64,000 nucleotides of DNA from Phytophthora hibernalis (taxonomy: Eukaryota > Oomycota > Peronosporomycetes > Peronosporales > Peronosporaceae): assembly GCA_012656075.1 (NCBI GenBank), contig JAAKBF010000208.1:248001-312000 (forward strand), read 5' to 3'. The translations under genes were made by a program, and so were the position numbers. Under the pieces are notes generated by a model that worked only from the letters and a program-made list of their open reading frames with translations, was not told the DNA's origin and did no database searches. Shown here one piece after another: positions 63,975 to 64,000 of the stretch (within the stretch, counting starts at the first letter, position 1; each line of letters starts with the position of its first letter).

Positions 63975-64000
63975 GGCTCTGTCAGAAACCGCAGGCCAGA

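Noticed and set aside
31000..64000. RXLR or Crinkler effector genes in the repeat block
   Set aside because: Looked for a signal peptide followed by RXLR or LFLAK in the translated frames and found none that is convincing.

Overview
The window is eukaryotic nuclear DNA, most likely from an oomycete of the Phytophthora/Peronosporales type. Supporting signs are short GT-AG introns (about 45-75 nt), very compact genes often only 40-130 bp apart, oomycete-like TCATTYY initiator motifs, homologues of flagellate and endomembrane genes (FUZ, HPS3, an ERD2-like receptor), a glycine/arginine-rich Argonaute, a MULE element with a Ulp1 protease, and Gypsy elements with a second RNase H. The species cannot be fixed from sequence alone.

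Layout. Bases 1-14,000 hold a partial MULE-type transposase, an acidic hypothetical gene, a decayed short-chain dehydrogenase, a large Argonaute gene (minus strand, about 7.39-3.47 kb), a decayed carbamoyl-phosphate-synthase-like fragment, and a nearly complete MULE-like element (about 8.3-13.07 kb) with transposase, SWIM finger and Ulp1 cysteine protease. Bases 14,680-30,720 are gene-dense host sequence: a KDEL-receptor family gene (six exons reconstructed), an ankyrin-FYVE protein, a C2-like protein, HPS3 (BLOC-2 subunit), an unrecognised 4-exon membrane protein, a DUF2039/C9orf85-like zinc protein, FUZ (CPLANE ciliogenesis effector), and two tandem D-lactate dehydrogenase-type genes. From about 31 kb to the end the window is almost entirely transposon debris: hAT-like remnants, a Ty1/copia element (33.3-37.7 kb), a pogo-like transposase inside an LTR, a second copia fragment, a piggyBac-like MITE with TTAA target duplication, a Ty3/Gypsy element whose 3' half is inverted (42.3-51.2 kb), and nested Gypsy LTRs, gag, pol and coiled-coil ORFs (51.2-64 kb). 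The window therefore spans a sharp boundary between a gene-rich and a repeat-rich compartment, as known for oomycete genomes.

A cross-cutting observation: otherwise well-preserved host genes (Argonaute, FYVE protein, HPS3, FUZ, second D-LDH) each carry single-base frameshifts, usually a missing base at or next to a short G, C or A run. This pattern looks more like residual assembly indels than independent gene decay, so I annotate these as genes with frameshifts.

The most interesting signals are: (1) a 10-mer motif of the form ACTC(G/A)GCGA spread in dozens of copies, both orientations and different reading frames, through the Gypsy element and tandemly arrayed in its LTR; (2) the internal inversion that separates its RT-RNaseH from its second RNase H and integrase; (3) CAGGATT motifs clustered at both edges of the MULE element and also inside its introns; (4) a CCGAGG/CCTCGG dyad beside a TATA-like stretch shared by LTR segments; (5) a 19-bp perfect inverted repeat with a 1-base centre between the duplicated D-LDH genes; (6) a frameshifted but catalytically complete Argonaute with a very long RGG-type N-terminus.
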